Position numbers and translations under genes: made by a program
The notes under the pieces: model-generated
What the model saw: the letters and a program-made list of their open reading frames with translations, nothing else
What the model was told of the DNA's origin: nothing
The model's database searches: none
Assembly (NCBI GenBank): GCA_024635815.1
Contig: JAGXIG010000069.1
Location: forward strand, 1 to 7,001
Reading direction: 5' to 3'
Source: Salegentibacter sp.
GTDB lineage: Bacteria > Bacteroidota > Bacteroidia > Flavobacteriales > Flavobacteriaceae
DNA: 7,001 bases
In this document: positions 6,883-7,001 of the stretch, piece after piece
How positions within the stretch are numbered: the first letter of the stretch is position 1
Layout: each line of letters starts with the position of its first letter

Positions 6883-7001
6883 CTGATTATTTAGATGATT
6901 TTACACATTCGATATGGATGGATTCACAATGTTATTTCACAGTTGAACCAAAAGCTATAGTTGATTTCTATCTGAACGATAAATATCATACTGCAATACA
7001 C
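6883..7001. other. Right edge: possible decayed 5' continuation of the propeller gene
   Basis: On the minus strand, codons just above the ATG read NHLNNQ, then a TAA, then NNIVNPSISNV, then a TGA. The adjacent frame reads WFNCEITL before its own stop (6926-6924). Joined, these resemble the strand that precedes the conserved NH segment in longer homologues, which would imply at least one nonsense change and one frameshift. On the plus strand a frame is open from 6861 to the window end, with an ATG at 6918, but at 28 codons it cannot be judged. No promoter or terminator is evident. Confidence 0.35.

Overview
The window looks like ordinary chromosomal core sequence from a Bacteroidota bacterium, most likely a marine-type member of the Flavobacteriaceae. 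Four things support this: an AT-rich background, starts without Shine-Dalgarno sequences behind A-rich leaders, TAnnTTTG-type -7 promoter elements, and gene families typical of the group (a large lipoprotein zinc metalloprotease, a LysS with a C-terminal extension, and YqaE next to LipB). I see no mobile element, CRISPR array, RNA gene or defence system.

Layout. Positions 1-206 (+) hold the last 67 codons of a membrane protein, probably a permease. Positions 207-514 are a very AT-rich gap with a short 10-bp tandem repeat and, on the minus strand, the terminator of the next gene. Positions 515-3001 (-) encode an 828-residue exported lipoprotein metalloprotease of the metzincin type. Positions 3184-4875 (-) encode lysyl-tRNA synthetase (lysS), with its own terminator at 3068-3095 separating it from the protease gene. 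The gap at 4876-5090 is a divergent control region, with one promoter facing lysS and one facing a two-gene plus-strand operon: a 54-residue YqaE/Pmp3 membrane peptide (5091-5255) overlapping by ATGA with lipB (5252-5950), the octanoyltransferase of lipoate biosynthesis. A minus-strand gene (5947-6882) converges on lipB, and the two stop codons overlap. It encodes a beta-propeller-like protein that appears to be only the C-terminal part of a longer family.

Function. The genes are mostly housekeeping: tRNA charging, lipoylation of 2-oxoacid dehydrogenases and the glycine cleavage system, a small membrane stress-type peptide, and a surface or periplasmic peptidase. lysS and lipB are divergent neighbours with separate promoters, so they are not an operon.

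Two tempting longer starts are rejected. The 855-codon version of the protease would begin inside the lysS terminator stem. The 607-codon version of lysS would run through the lysS promoter. The most unusual point is the right edge: the propeller gene starts in the middle of what looks like conserved protein, just downstream of an in-frame stop, which suggests a truncated or decaying gene. I found no convincing new system.
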